Part shown: in pieces, positions 11,901 to 22,624 of the stretch | Layout: each line of letters starts with the position of its first letter | Position numbering within the stretch: the stretch's first letter is position 1 | Assembly: GCA_032158295.1 (NCBI GenBank) | Contig: CM063253.1 | Location: forward strand, 2,511,001-2,575,000 | DNA: 64,000 nt | Source of the DNA: Pycnopodia helianthoides | Lineage: Eukaryota > Echinodermata > Asteroidea > Forcipulatida > Asteriidae | Direction of reading: 5' to 3' | Notes under the pieces: generated by a model | Told to the model about the DNA's origin: nothing | What the model saw: the letters and a program-made list of their open reading frames with translations, nothing else | Databases searched by the model: none | Position numbers and translations under genes: made by a program

Positions 11901-14390
11901 ACAAAACAGTTGCTGGCAGTGTAAGCACTTTATGTAATCCACCATATACATAAACTGACAAACCTGTAGAAGTTTGAGATCGATCGGCCATCTGGGTCAC
12001 GAGAAAATAGTGAAAAACCGATTACACATTTGCATGAAATCATATAGGTTCAACAAATGAATAAAACGCTCACTGAGCGATAAACTCAAATCGGAAAATG
12101 AGTTTATTATTTCTCATCAAATATGGCATTTCAAACAGAAATATTTCAAGGGATGTTTTCTACTATCATCATCATTAGACCGTGTAAGTTTTATGTAAAT
12201 CTGTGATCAAAAGTATATTTTACAAGTTTTTTTCTTACCAATTCTGTAATGTTCCTTTAACATCTATTGAAATAATTGTTCTTATCCAAGGGGCATACGT
12301 GCACTGTGGTTGCAGCTGATTGAGCTACGAGCGGCCAAGTGGGGTGAAGCGGAAGGGAAGAACAACATTAGCGCTTCTGCTGCACCTGCGGCACCTGGTG
12401 GTAATGTCTACATGGCTGCAGGGGGAGGGGATGCCCCACCACCTAGTGCTCAGTTCACGGTGAGTAAAGTCAAAAAGATTGAGTTAGCTTGGAGGTTGGT
12501 CGTTTGTTTTATTTATTTAACCCTCTTGCTGTCTGACCATTCAATACCATTCACTGTGGTTTTGAATGATAGATTAACTATGCCAGCCTGCAATATGATA
12601 CCATGAGGGAATACACGTACACAGTACACAGTTAGTTCTGTGCACAGTTGTGCCACCGTACACAACCTTGACAGTTGAATGGTTTTAAATGGTCGGTCAA
12701 CTCACTGGAAAATGTTGTAAAGAGTCACTGAGAGTAGGAGGGTTAGTCGTCGTGTTTCTTTAGGGGTGAGAGCTGGAAGTGTTTTCGTGCAAAGATTTAT
12801 AATTTTTTTTGGGGGGGCGAGGGCGGTTATCAATCCTGTTTTACCATGCCCATTACGTGGCAGAGGGTGTTCCCCCAAAAATTGTTCCCATACTTTAACT
12901 TAACACACTCTTTTACTATTGTACTGAAGTACCCCCCCAAAATCCTCTAAAGAATTCCTGAGATTCCCAGAACACAATAAAGACACAATAGAAGGGGAGG
13001 TGACACCAGGCCTCACGTTGGCACAAACATGTTCAACATTTTGCACTCAAGTCCTATTTCTTCTCTCAACAGAATGATCCAGTCTTCTACAATAAGCAAG
13101 GTCAGGTAATCAGCGCTGCAGAAGCAGGTATGACCCAAGAGGGGGCGGGGTGGAGGGAGGGAGGGGGGGGGGTAATGCCACCAAAGCGCCGCCTAGGTTG
13201 AAAATAATTTCATCCGACTCTAGCAATGCGGACAGTTCAAAGCTCAACGTACAAAACCAACGAAACCATACATTGAATGAATGCACAAAAAAAAAATTAG
13301 AATGAATAGCAAGACAAGTTCTCTAAAGAACACAATCTACACAGCAAGGTAGATAATACACACATGGTGTTACCGCAAACCAAATATACATTGATGCCTC
13401 ACCATGCAGTGCCTCAAAAACCACATGAGAGAAATAAGCCAAGTGTATTACATCTAGGTGTTCATATAACTATTACAAGCCATTTGCAAAAAAACTAAAA
13501 AACAAACAATCATGAGCACTTCTTCAATGCAAATAAAGGATTTCATTCTTTAAAACCAGCGAGTTTTATAAATAATTGCTTTCAAAAGCCAGTGCAAACC
13601 TTGTTTTGAGCCTAATAGCTTGTACTATTTCTCCTGGTAGGTTTTGGCGATGAATACGACGGGGAATATGAGAACTATGTGGATTATCCGTACAATGAAG
13701 AGTACGCAACCACAGCAGACCCCTACGCCGACTATGACCTGGATCCGAGCCATTATCAGCGAGACACCAATGAAGGGCTTGAGTAAGTGGCCTCATATCA
13801 GTTCAAATGGTCATACCGTCATTCAACCGTCTGCCCGTTTCTGCTAACCAGATAAGCAGAAGAGTGTTGAACAATATTTCCTGGCTAGGCAGCTCTATGA
13901 AATAGGGCCCCCTGATCTCCGGCCTTCGGCAGTGCATCTTCTACATACCTAATCTCTTTTATTGTAAACGCATTTTGTGGGGGGTGTTTCACCTTTGAGA
14001 GGGCTAGGCGTTTTTTATTTTGCCAAAGGCACTTCCATTTGAAAAATCTTAAAGTCTATGGGAAACTTTTGAAAGGGCACCAAGGCCAAGACCAGGAGCA
14101 ACAGAGGACCATGGCCTCCGTGTATTTCAAGGCCTGGTGTTTCCGATTATTTACATGTACTTTAAAAACATCTGATTGATCATGCATTTTTATGAGTAAA
14201 GTATTAAGGAAGCGTCCCCTAAAACATGCCTTAAAAATCAAGAGTTTAAAAAAAAACAGTCAGCGTTGAAGTAATTGTTATTTTGTATTTTGTCCCCAGT
14301 TACGCCGATGATCTAGATGAACTAGATGCTGAAATCCAAGCTGCCTTCAGTGACTTCCTCATCGAGTCTGGACAGGGAGAAGCCTCATGA
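5986..14390 (+). CDS. PAIP1: PAIP1: poly(A)-binding protein-interacting protein 1
   Basis: Translation coactivator that bridges PABP and the eIF4A/eIF3 machinery in the cytoplasm. Coding exons read by eye: 5986-6216, 6895-7083, 7951-~8046/8063, 8978-9123, 10208-10318, 10687-10805, 12291-12459, 13073-13127, 13641-13782, 14300-14390 (TGA at 14388). About 450 aa, close to vertebrate PAIP1 (about 480). Residues ~5-20 hold a PAM2 motif (LSATAAVFVPGSSWKP), with a second similar FVPG..W stretch near residue 47. A MIF4G domain spans exons 2-7 (e.g. FRYTGARACDYL, LHGATMFLAELFLN, LWLQLIELRAAKWG). The C-terminus is Asp/Glu/Tyr-rich and ends with LDELDAEIQAAFSDFL, matching the PAM1 PABP-binding tail. All junction phases agree except exon 3 to exon 4: neither visible donor (8046 phase 0, 8063 phase 2) fits the phase-1 acceptor at 8978, so a small exon or another boundary is missing. 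AG choice at 6895 versus 6901 is in frame either way. Confidence 0.93.
8090..8290 (+). mobile_element. Truncated family C miniature element in a PAIP1 intron
   Basis: Contains ACAGGATTGGTAGAGCTGAC followed by TTCATGCTTTGTGTGATCGACC, the left half of the family C element seen complete at 57656-58011. Another partial copy is at 17505-17615. Confidence 0.65.
8568..8965 (-). mobile_element. Leu-tRNA-headed SINE in PAIP1 intron, abutting exon 4
   Basis: Minus-strand head GTGGCCGAGCGGATAAGAGC and B-box-like GGGTTCGAGTCCCCG match a Leu-type tRNA. The tail carries the family signature TGAGCGTCACTGAGTGACGG and ATATAAGAAGCCACTA. The head ends about 12 bases before the acceptor of the exon at 8978. Confidence 0.85.
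9140..9682 (-). mobile_element. Retroelement-like repeat copy 1 (degenerate hammerhead, nested MITE)
   Basis: Shares GTAGTGGTAGCACTTAAAGA, a degenerate hammerhead-like segment (about 9200-9240), GGGGACAAGCCAAGTACATG, and the distal GTGGGACAGGAAACCACG block (about 9650-9680) with copies at 11260-11496, 25525-26215 and 27345-27960. It is interrupted at 9271-9580 by a MITE. No reverse-transcriptase ORF is present. Confidence 0.65.
9271..9580. mobile_element. TAGACCTTTC-ended miniature transposon
   Basis: Perfect terminal inverted repeats TAGACCTTTC and GAAAGGTCTA, 310 bp, inserted in a TATA run. The uninterrupted sequence CATGTATATATACA is present in the sister repeat copy at about 26081, so the insertion duplicated TA or TATA, as mariner-like or related elements do. 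Confidence 0.8.
10900..11226 (-). mobile_element. Leu-tRNA-headed SINE in a PAIP1 intron
   Basis: Same family as 8568-8965, in the same orientation: AATAATAATAATAGTGGCTT tail on the left, CTCAGTGACGCTCAAGGCGC, and on the right the GGACTCGAACCCACACTCTG head region. The extreme 5' end (GGCCGAGCGG) is missing. Confidence 0.85.
11260..11496 (-). mobile_element. Retroelement-like repeat copy 2
   Basis: Contains AAGGAAGGTAGTGGTGGCAC, a degenerate hammerhead-like segment (11319-11360), GGGGACAAGCCAAGTC and TAGTGGGACAGGAAACCACG. No SINE is inserted between the first two blocks, making it an empty-site comparison for 25525-26215. Confidence 0.65.
11726..12275 (+). mobile_element. Second tRNA-type SINE, split by a family A element
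   Basis: GGTCGTGGGTTTGAATCCCA is a B box. It is followed by the family's ACAGAACTCGGGGG, GTACTGAGTATACACAC and GGTGAAAGGGTAAAACC signature, seen also at 15846-16055, 16790-16885, 44464-44640 and 46826-46990. The SINE tail TGCAAATTTAACATCTATT is interrupted exactly at its TTAA by the element at 11868-12260. Confidence 0.75.
11868..12260 (+). mobile_element. TTAA miniature element family A (copy 1)
   Basis: TTAA, then AGGATCATTACAGAATTGGT, an internal palindrome (AAAACGCTCACTGAGCG), and the inverse end ACCAATTCTGTAATGTTCCT then TTAA. About 390 bp with a terminal inverted repeat of about 22 bases. TTAA target duplication is typical of piggyBac-mobilised elements. It ends 30 bases before a PAIP1 exon. 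Confidence 0.9.
12517..12746 (+). mobile_element. Family E miniature element (copy 2)
   Basis: TTAA, CCCTCTTGCTGTC ... GAGAGTAGGAGGG, TTAG, about 58 bases after a PAIP1 exon. Same orientation as copy 1. Confidence 0.85.
13280..13425 (+). repeat. Dispersed repeat shared with 59580-59710
   Basis: ATAGCAAGACAAGTTCTCTA, ACATGGTGTTACCGCAAACC and CTCACCATGCA.TGCCTCAAAA occur in the same order at 59580-59710, just downstream of the hammerhead-like motif at 59357. It is probably a retroelement terminal segment. Confidence 0.6.
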
Positions 14391-14445
14391 ATTATTCATA
14401 ACATCATTATAAATGTATAAAAATACAGTATTGAAAACATGAGGG

Positions 14446-14854
14446 AAAATAAAACACAAATGTAATCTGTTGCCGTACTTCCATAGCATTGAATATTGAT
14501 GACCTCCGAGTGAGTGGTGTACCTACTTTCATTAAAAGTTTACTACAAGAAGTCGTGTGAGTGAATATATCGAGGATAAACAACCCGCATCATGAATAAT
14601 TCATGTCATGAATATTCATTATAGGTCAAGTCATAAAATAAAACACAAATACAATCTGTTGCCGTACTTCCATAGTATTGATGACCTCCGAGTAAGGGGT
14701 GTACCTACTTTCATTAAGAGTTTACTACAAGAAGTCGAGTTGAGTGAATATATGGCAGGATAAACAACACCTTGTGAGTGAATATATTGAGGATAAACAA
14801 CCGCGTCATGAATAATTCATTTCATGAACAATTCATGATAGGTCAAGTCATTCC
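14446..14854 (+). repeat. Tandem duplication of the PAIP1 3' flank (about 2.5 units, ~188 bp period)
   Basis: Unit 1 (14446-14633) and unit 2 (from 14635) share the AATAAA, the segment TGTTGCCGTACTTCCATAG and the following 100 bases almost base for base. A third partial unit (about 14770-14854) repeats only the second half, containing GAATATAT.GAGGATAAACAA and two GAATAATTCAT-like palindromes. It starts right after the stop codon, so it lies in the 3' UTR or immediate flank. Confidence 0.85.
14448..14642 (+). terminator. PAIP1: PAIP1 polyadenylation signals (two AATAAA)
   Basis: AATAAA hexamers occur at 14448-14453 and 14637-14642, 58 and 247 bases after the stop codon. They are the same hexamer in two copies of a tandem duplication, so the gene probably has two alternative, nearly identical cleavage sites. 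Confidence 0.6.
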
Positions 14855-15172
14855 ATTTTCGTGAATGGCAGTTGTCATGAAATTTTCGTGAGCACAAAGC
14901 TTTTATTGATATTCATGTTTCTAACTTTGGAGATCATGGTGATATACTACGTAATGATAGAACTTGTACGGCACACACGACATGCATGTGTTCCAGCAAT
15001 CCAGCAAGCATACCAAGTGGTGTAAAAAATCAAAATTGTACCCATGACAGATTTCTCAATTGTTTCCAAACAAGTTGGCAAGCATTTTGTGTGATAAATT
15101 TCACACTGACTGACTTTTTGTAAACATGTGGAACATCATCTAAAGTGCAAGCTTTCAACAGCGAAAATGTAT

Positions 15173-15612
15173 TTAAAGGTAGGGTCACAGATTGGTAAAT
15201 ACTCCAAATATTAAATGAGCTTAAGAAGTTACTTGGTGGGAAGCACTGCAGCTGTTGATAGTGTGAACTATTTTGAGAAAAGATTCCCTTCGAAGTATTA
15301 TGGTTTGGATAATTATTCTCCCGAAAAACATTTGAATCTGAGAAACGATTCATGCATGAGTAATTGTTCAGATTTCTGAGGGTTAATGCCGGTTTGCGAA
15401 TGCTGCGGCCAGAGATGCGGTTGGTGCCCTCTGTTGCCTTGCTCAACATGGATGGATTTTACGTTTTTTTGTTTGCCGTTTTCTCAGCAAGCAGTTACTT
15501 TATTCAGCTGAAACTTTCACATGCGACTTTTGTCGTATCTTTCGTTATAATTTTGCCTATAAATCAGCATTATCTTGACCCCCCAAAAAACCAATCTATG
15601 ACCCTTCCTTTA
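15173..15612. mobile_element. TTAA miniature element family D
   Basis: TTAAAGGTAGGGTCACAGAT at the left end and the near-inverse CAATCTATGACCCTTCCTTT-AA at the right, 440 bp. The next inner bases (GTTGATAGTGTGAACTATTTTGAGAA) recall family B. A left-end fragment is at 50132-50175. Confidence 0.8.
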
Positions 15613-15845
15613 AATACAGTACCTTCTTATTCTAGCCCTGAGTTACAAGTTAAACTGATTAATAGAAATAAGCTATTTTGATGTGAATAATCTAATATTT
15701 TTTGTTAATCCTACAGGTAAGCTCATGAATTGAACACAATTAAATTAAGCAACACCAGTTTATATACATGTATATGAATGCACATGTGAAATAGCATAAT
15801 TGTATGGACAAGTAAAACGTTGCATAATGTGGTAAATACATTTTA

Positions 15846-16055
15846 ATAGATGTTAAATTTGGGGATAAAGAATATTATTTGGTTTTACCCATACACCTAT
15901 GTGTGTAAAGCTCTGTAAACTCAGTACTTCCCCCGAGTTCTGTGAACAAAAATTCCACAGGCATATTACTCGGTTGGGATTCGAACCCACAACCTTTGCC
16001 ATTCTAAAGCAGATGTCTTACCAACTAGACCACCGAGATTGCCCGGTAGCTAGAG
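15846..16055 (-). mobile_element. Second tRNA-type SINE
   Basis: On the minus strand: GGTGGTCTAGTTGGTAAGAC (A box region), GGGTTCGAATCCCAACC (B box), then the body and the CCCCAAATTTAACATCTATT tail. The most complete copy and a useful empty-site reference for the element at 11868. A partial copy lies at 16790-16885. Confidence 0.75.
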
Positions 16056-16168
16056 GCAGTTCGAATCCTATATTTTAGCAGCGGGTATCGTAACAAATTA
16101 AGAGATCATAAATTTGCGCCGGGTATAAAGAATATCATCTTCAAGCATTGGTCGATCCATAGCAACAA

Positions 16169-16352
16169 GGAGTGTGATATTATACAAATACTGACTGCTT
16201 CGAGTGCTATGGTTAAAACTACGATGCCCGAGGTGATCCCGGTGCGTTCTATTTTCCGAAGCCGAGGGAAAATAGATCGCGCCGGGGATCACTGAGGGCG
16301 TCGTAGTTTTTACCTTAGCATAAAAGCAGTCAATATTTGTTTTATAACACCC
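16169..16352. repeat. Near-perfect palindrome of about 184 bp
   Basis: ACTACGATGCCC.AGGTGATC on the left and GATCACTGAGGGCGTCGTAG on the right are the inner arms. The outer arms run through GACTGCTT to GG.GTGT.AT / ATAACACCCC. It has the form of a foldback miniature element. A second end-like GGGGTGTTATAAAAA is at 16526, so two ends bracket 16352-16540. Confidence 0.75.
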
Positions 16353-17679
16353 CATACAAAAGACGCCTAGGTACCATGAAGCTGCTGTTGCTATGGGTGT
16401 TGTACATTGGTTGCCATGTGATAGTACATTGGCTGCCGTGTGATAGTCCTCACGTGCGGTTTCTAGTAAAACTAAGACATATCATGTGACATGCTCTAAA
16501 CCAATCAAAAGGCAGATAATTTGTAAGGGGTGTTATAAAAACCTATAGAGCAAGGCTCATATCACACTCTGCGTATTGCGCTGTTTTTTAACTTCACGTG
16601 TTGGCCTACTCTAAGATGTACAGCTACAGAAGTCAATATAAATTCAAAAGTGGCATGTACAGCGGTGCGTCATCCATCTTTACTGCACGTCAAGTTAGCT
16701 TGAAGATAAATTCGTTATCACACGTGCGCTCATTGAATACGGAAAAATATAGCGCGTCTGCATCCCACTCGCGCTTGTGTGATAACTTATATTATTTGGT
16801 TTTACCATTTCAACAATGTGTGTAAAGCCTTGTTTTCTCAGTACTTCCCCGAGTTCTGTGAACAAAAAATCCACAGGCTTATTACTCGGCATTGTTAATA
16901 CATGAATCTCAGCATTATAATTGATTACAAACCGTCTTCTCAAAAATCACCAGCAGCTATGTTAACTTTTCAAAAAAAACATTGGCTCTCAGTCTCATGC
17001 AATTTTTGTATAGTTCGGCAAAATTCAGTCATCGTTCCATCCAAAATGAACAAAAATGTGTCTCACTGTGATTAGCACTCGCACCAACTTTTATGTACAT
17101 AAGTGAACTTTGGATTTTTTTAATTGAGTTGTTTTAGCAGGTCCTTCAATGATGTGTAAGAACTAATGATGCATGATGCGGAAAGTCAAGTTAATACTTA
17201 TTTGAGATACAGTTAGTACCTAATAATCAGGTACGATCATTGGTGCTTGGAAAAAAGTAGGAACATTTTACTAAGCACAAAGCCTGACCTACATGTGGTG
17301 AAGGTTTTAAAAGACTCTTCAGGCTATTTCATCACAATATTTCTAATGGCAAACAAAATCGGAAATCAGACTAAAGTACATGTAGGAAGAATATCATGCC
17401 TGCCTACACATACATCCTAAGAAATATTTAAACAGTAAATCTGCAATTTCTCATAAAAATGTCGTGGAAGGATCTGCTGAATCATCAATACATTAAGGGT
17501 GTTATACAGGATTGGTAGAGCTGACAAAATAGCCACTGGCAGTGTTCATGTTTTGTGTGATCAACCACATACATGAAATAACAGACCTGTGAAAATTTGG
17601 GTTAGATTTGAATAATATCAGGTAAAAATTGACTTGCTCAGTCTCAACACACCAACTTGAATTTGAATTCCTCAGACTA

Positions 17680-17852
17680 TAGACCTTATGCATATGACGT
17701 CACTTGAGTAGGGCGCCCTCGGCTAGAGGTCAAAAGAAGGTTACTCATTGGCCGATATGTGCACCGCTCCTACATAGACGTGCGTTTTCCGTTGTTACAT
17801 CATCTTTTTACCTCTAAGATGGTGGCGTGATGACGTCAATGCATATGGTCTA
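17680..17852. mobile_element. TAGACC-ended miniature element (copy 2)
   Basis: TAGACCTTATGCATATGACG and the inverse CAATGCATATGGTCTA, with CGGCTAGAGGTCAAAAGAAG inside, as in the copy at 5682-5838. Confidence 0.8.
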
Positions 17853-18689
17853 TTGAGAGAGTTGCTTTATATCAAATGATTCGGGGACAAGCTTTTGTAC
17901 AGCAATCTTCAGATTAACAAACCCTGGTATCATTCTGCCATGTACATTCATTTGAATTGGGTATAGTTGTTCGCCGTCTCTTACATTACTGTGCAGAAGC
18001 TTGCCCCGACGTAGCAACTGTCTCGATAGTCTGAGGAATTCCAACTGAAACGTTAACTTGTGACTAAGCAAGTCATTGTACCAGACACTGTTCAAATCTT
18101 ACTTGCAAATGGCTTCTTGGCATTGGTGCTGTTCACATTGTACATAGTATAATGATCTTGTTTTTTTTTTTTTTGCTCTCCAAAATGTCTGTGGATGGAT
18201 TTTACACCACTCTGCAGGGCCAATGGTTGTAATATATTCTAAAGAGATGTCGGGACAGTAAATATGCTTCAATATGTTCAGGGTGCCCTCTCAGCATATA
18301 TTTCTGAGTCCATTTTGCTTAGCGCAAAAATACGGTGTATCAAATTGTTGAAAATATATCAAATCGATAATTACTAATAATTTGCGATGTACTACTGAAT
18401 AATATTTTAAAAATTCACAATGTACATGTACAATGTAGCTCCATGCCGACATGGTTTGATATTTTGCTGATAATTACAATAATGTTTGATATTTTCCCCC
18501 TTAATCTATTATTTTCAAAATTACATAATGGAACATGAAATATGAATTACTTGTATGTTACTTTGATAATTTGGCAACCCATTGCTCCATTAGTAACATT
18601 GAAGATGCATACCGAAGACGTTGTTTTAAGTGTCAGAAGTGGGATGTCGAGAGAATAACTGCCATGTGATAATGTAATAATGTAATACA

Positions 18690-18955
18690 TGTAATAACTA
18701 GTTCTTATATAGCGCATTTTACCAAAACGTATCAATGTGCTTTAGTGCCCTGGTCATTAGGCCAGTAACATTCTTATCTGTAATCTTTCTCGGCTCCCTG
18801 TGGAGTATACAGCCCTGGGCTGCAGTGGCGCTCCAAAGGCTTTTTCACACACAATATCAACTTCTACCCTCGCAGGTACCCATTTATACCCCTGGGTGAA
18901 GAGAAGCAAATGCATGTTGCTCAAGGACACAAGGGACACAAGTGCCACAATCAAA
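18690..18955. mobile_element. SINE-like fragment (ATATAGCGCATTTTACC family)
   Basis: TTCTTATATAGCGCATTTTA, TATCAATGTGCTTTAGTGCC, CTCGGCTCCCTGTGGAGTAT and TACCCATTTATACCCCTGGG recur in order at 22890-23095 and in diverged form at 26310-26640. Confidence 0.65.
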
Positions 18956-19379
18956 CTAGAAACGAGGTTTCCTTAATTTGGGAAAAATTATGAGTAAATA
19001 TATTTTTTATTTATTTTATTTCACATTTTTAAAAACCTTCCATACTGTAATAATACAACAAACATTCATAACTTTAAATGTGAACTTTTGTATTTATGGA
19101 CACTTATTGGATTGAAATGTACCCTGAAAAAGGAAAGTGTCCCATCCTAAGTAGGTTGAATTACAAATATTGTATTTTTCTGTTTAAAGCCACACAATGT
19201 AAACCCATCGCTTCATTTTCTATTTGTTGTTTTGAGTTTGTTTTCATATGACAGTAGGAGTGTACATACATTTTCAATGAAATAAAACCAAAAAAAAATT
19301 AATTTCAGTCTGTTGTCTTTTGCATATTTGTATTCCTTGGATTCAGTACCTTTGAACCTATATAGTTTACATTCATAAA

Positions 19380-19688
19380 TACATGCGTCAGTTTATCCGT
19401 TCTGATTGGTCGAAAGGAGATCACATGGCCATGTTTAAACGCATTTGTAAACACGGCTAGAAGTGTTGATACGGAGGCGCTAATTTACACAAAACACAAT
19501 CATTACATACTGGTATTCAGTCTCAAATGCACGTAAGCACAACTGTTGAGAATGGCATGCATATTGACTCCTTCACAAAACGAGACCCGAGGACGTGACA
19601 GTTTTGAAAATTAACAGAAAAGTTGTACAGATTTTCCAACAATATTACGCTTTATTACGCTTTTTAACAAAAGGGCATTTATGAATGG
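19380..19688. other. Spacer segment without recognisable feature
   Basis: AT-rich noncoding stretch between the short-repeat region and the palindrome at 19689. Nothing recognisable except a TCTGATTGGTCGAAAGGA segment that looks repeat-derived. Confidence 0.4.
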
Positions 19689-19819
19689 GAATAAAGGAGT
19701 AGTGACTCGGTCTTAACCGGCTGTTTAAAACCTTGCAGGGTCAATCCTTTATCGCAAGGCCACGACCCTGCTGATTTTTAAACGGCCAGTTAAGACTGAG
19801 TTACTACTCTTTTATTCCC
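19689..19819. repeat. Palindrome of about 131 bp
   Basis: GGGAATAAAGGAGTAGTGAC at the left and the inverse GT.ACTACTCTTTTATTCCC at the right, with TCTTAACCGGCTGTTTAAA and its inverse inside. It directly abuts the family B element that begins at 19820. Confidence 0.8.
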
Positions 19820-20177
19820 TTAAAGGCACTGGACACTATTTGTAATTATTAAACAAAGTTGTTTGCATAAAAACTTACCTAGTAAAAACCAATGGAGAGC
19901 TGTTGATAGTATAAAACATTGTGAGAAACAGCTCCTTCTGAAGTAATTAGTTTTTGAGAGAGAGGTAATTTTTCACTAAAAATAATAAAAGACTTCAGCG
20001 AAGCCTTTTATTATGCAACTGAAAGCACACACATTTGTGCAGCGAGGGTGTTTTTTCTTTCATTATTTTTTTGCAACTGCGATGACCAATTGAGTCCAAC
20101 TTTGCATGCATATGATGGGATACACCAAGTGAGAATACTGGTTTTTGACAATTACCAAAGGTGTCCAGTGCCTTTAA
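19820..20177 (+). mobile_element. TTAA miniature element family B (copy 1)
   Basis: TTAAAGGCACTGGACACTAT at the left, AAGGTGTCCAGTGCCTTTAA at the right. Internal ATGGAGAGCTGTTGATAGTA is shared with 35529-35930 and 46044-46425. Confidence 0.88.
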
Positions 20178-21440
20178 CCCTAACTCCCAAAGCGCTTTTA
20201 CTAGAATCCATCCCTAACCAAACACATTCCAACAGCTTACCATGAGATGAAAAAACAGGCCTTTTTTGTTTGATTTTGTTGGAGTGTGTACATTTGGAAT
20301 GTGCAAAATTTGATCAGTGAAATCACACAGTACCCATTGTAACATAATCAAACAACTATCTTTACACTATCTGGAAGAAAGAGCAATGCCACACATGTAC
20401 ATTTCACACATCCACCAGGGTTCTGCCCACAGTGGTCGGTGCTGGAAAACCCAACCGGCACTCAGAATTCCCCCGACCACCACTGGCAGAATTTTATCTG
20501 TTTCCGACCACCACACATTTTCAAAATTTTGGGATTACACTTGCAATTTCCTTTCAAATGGTTTTCAGCAAAACGTAAAATTGGGTCTTTACCAATTAAA
20601 AATGGTATCCGAAGCCATTAATTTTGAGCACTTCTTTGATTTGTGTCTATTTATATGATCTACCGTGTAACTGATCCATCTCGCAATGGTTTCCAGGGAA
20701 ACATTTTTCCCACCACTGAAGAAATCCTGGGCAGAACCCTGATCCACCATACCCACTCAATCAAATTCCAACACCAGAACTTGGGAGCAAGGATACACAA
20801 TCCCACAGAATCAAAAACCCAATCCTAACTTCACTGTACTTAACCTAACAAACTTAAACACTTTGCCCTGTTTGAATTTGTAGGGTTAGGAATTGTTATT
20901 GTTAATGAAGAATGGATCAAGAAAAACTATGTATAAAACAAGTGGCATAACTGCACTGTAAGGTGAGGGGGGCATGTGCACCCCCCCCCCCCCCACTGAT
21001 GTCCTTCCATTGGTTTGTAGCCGGGGCCTGACTAATGATTTTAAACTTCCGTCGGGATTGTGCACTGAATACAAATCTTATTTTACAAGATCATTTCAGT
21101 GCGGAATGTGTACTATTTTCCCACACTGTTTTTCAGCAGTAAGTGGTTAACAATGTACAACGGATCAGCTACACAAGATATTAAAACATCCAAACTAATC
21201 GGATTTATCTCAAGCATCAAAATTACTCTTTCCAATGCTATGGGTTTTGGTTGCGCAAGACATGCTGGGGTGAAATAGCGTACCGGTAACGCAGAGATTT
21301 TATAAGGTTATAGCTATAACTCTAGTTCTCTGGTTAACGGAGATCCTGAGCGTGCGAGCGGAGTGGAGTGTATTCTGGGTGTTGACGCCTGAAGAAAAAT
21401 ACACTTGAAACATAGTATGGGTCTGATCTTGGTCTTATTG
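20178..21440. other. Spacer with unassigned repeat remnants
   Basis: No gene. Holds a segment with CAGGGTTCTGCCCA and a partly inverse counterpart (20410-20740), a poly-C run near 20981-20994, and otherwise AT-rich sequence. Confidence 0.45.
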
Positions 21441-21851
21441 GCGTGTCGTGGCCGAGCGGATAAGAACACTGGACTCAAGCTCTGGTGTTTCTGTGGGTTC
21501 GAGTCCCGGTCGTGACACTTGTGTCCTTAAGCAAGACACTTAACCATGATTGCTGCATCCTTTGGATGGGACGTAAAGCCGTAGGCCCTGTGTGTTGTGT
21601 AATGCACGTAAAAGAACCCAGTGCACTTATCGAAAAGAGAAGGGGTTCGCTCCAAAGTTCCTGGTTTGATCAGCAGCATATTGCGCCACAGCACCTTGTA
21701 AACCATTACATTGTGCTAATAAAGGAACAAGTCTCATACTTCAAAACGCAGCTCCGCATACCTTGCAGGGAAAAAATACTAATCTTTGAGATGCCAATTG
21801 GTGTGATAAAGCGCTATATAAGAACTCAGTATTATTATCTTGTTTTATTAT
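21441..21851 (+). mobile_element. Leu-tRNA-headed SINE, plus orientation
   Basis: Starts GCGTGTCGTGGCCGAGCGGA, has GGGTTCGAGTCCCGGTCGTG as B box, then AAGCAAGACACTTAACCATG, AAAGAACCCAGTGCACTTAT, and ends GCGCTATATAAGAAC with a TTATTAT tail. The best full-length example in the window. Confidence 0.88.
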
Positions 21852-22620
21852 AAGGTGATTTGTAGCAATACAATTGTTACAGAGGTGCTGGAGTCTCTTG
21901 CACTAAGGCATAAGGGAAAGTCAAAGAGTTAGACGAGGCCAAGAGTGAATATTGGTGGGGAGATGTTTAACAGGATTTTGGTGGAGAGGGAGTCTTAATT
22001 TAGAAATGTCACAGAGAAATAACATAAGATTAGTGACATCATTTCTAAGAACAAGGTTAGATGACATAGTGGTCGACAGGGGAGTAATGGTCAGTACAGA
22101 CCATGTGACATGTGACCTGTGACATCACATGTTTACAAAAGAGCCACAGAGCCTGGACTTCATACAGGCACAGCTTGTACACAGGTCAATAGAAGAATAC
22201 AACAAATCTTATGTTTAATGGAGATTGCACTGCCTGATTATTCTCAAATCTTGATATGAAGAAAGGGGGGACATCTCAAAAGCTGTACAGCTGTTGCTTT
22301 TGTAAGTCTTGAATTTATGTGAAAATTATGACACAAAATGTAAATTTTCCCATATGGCCTGTGTGGTATCTTGTCCGTCAGGAAACGCATTAGAATGTAC
22401 AAGGTCACCACTCTGTACACAAAGGTAACATGGTCTATATTAGGGACCTTGAGGTCATAGCCTAAATATGAGTGTGGTGTGTTTACTGAGAAATGGGAGT
22501 GAGCCTTGAAATGCACAGAGGATATTGGCCACCTGTTAACATGTATACAATTATTGGGGGAATACTAAAGTTAAAGGAAAATCATTCTTACAATAGATTG
22601 GCAAGATCATACTACACAAT
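21852..22620. other. Noncoding spacer
   Basis: No gene and no repeat recognised, apart from a purine-rich tract and a short CATGTGACATGTGACCTGTG stretch near 22100. Confidence 0.4.
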
Positions 22621-22624
22621 AATC

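Noticed and set aside
15030..15681. Open frames of 139 and 105 codons on opposite strands
   Set aside because: Both cross the ends of a family D palindromic element; chance frames in repeat DNA.
15965..16050. tRNA-like sequence on the minus strand
   Set aside because: A and B boxes are present, but the sequence continues into a repeated body found at four other places; classed as SINE.
21485..21853. 122-codon frame beginning FLWVRVPVVTLVSLSK, with similar frames at 25611 and 10953
   Set aside because: All are translations of the same Leu-type SINE body in different copies, not a protein family.
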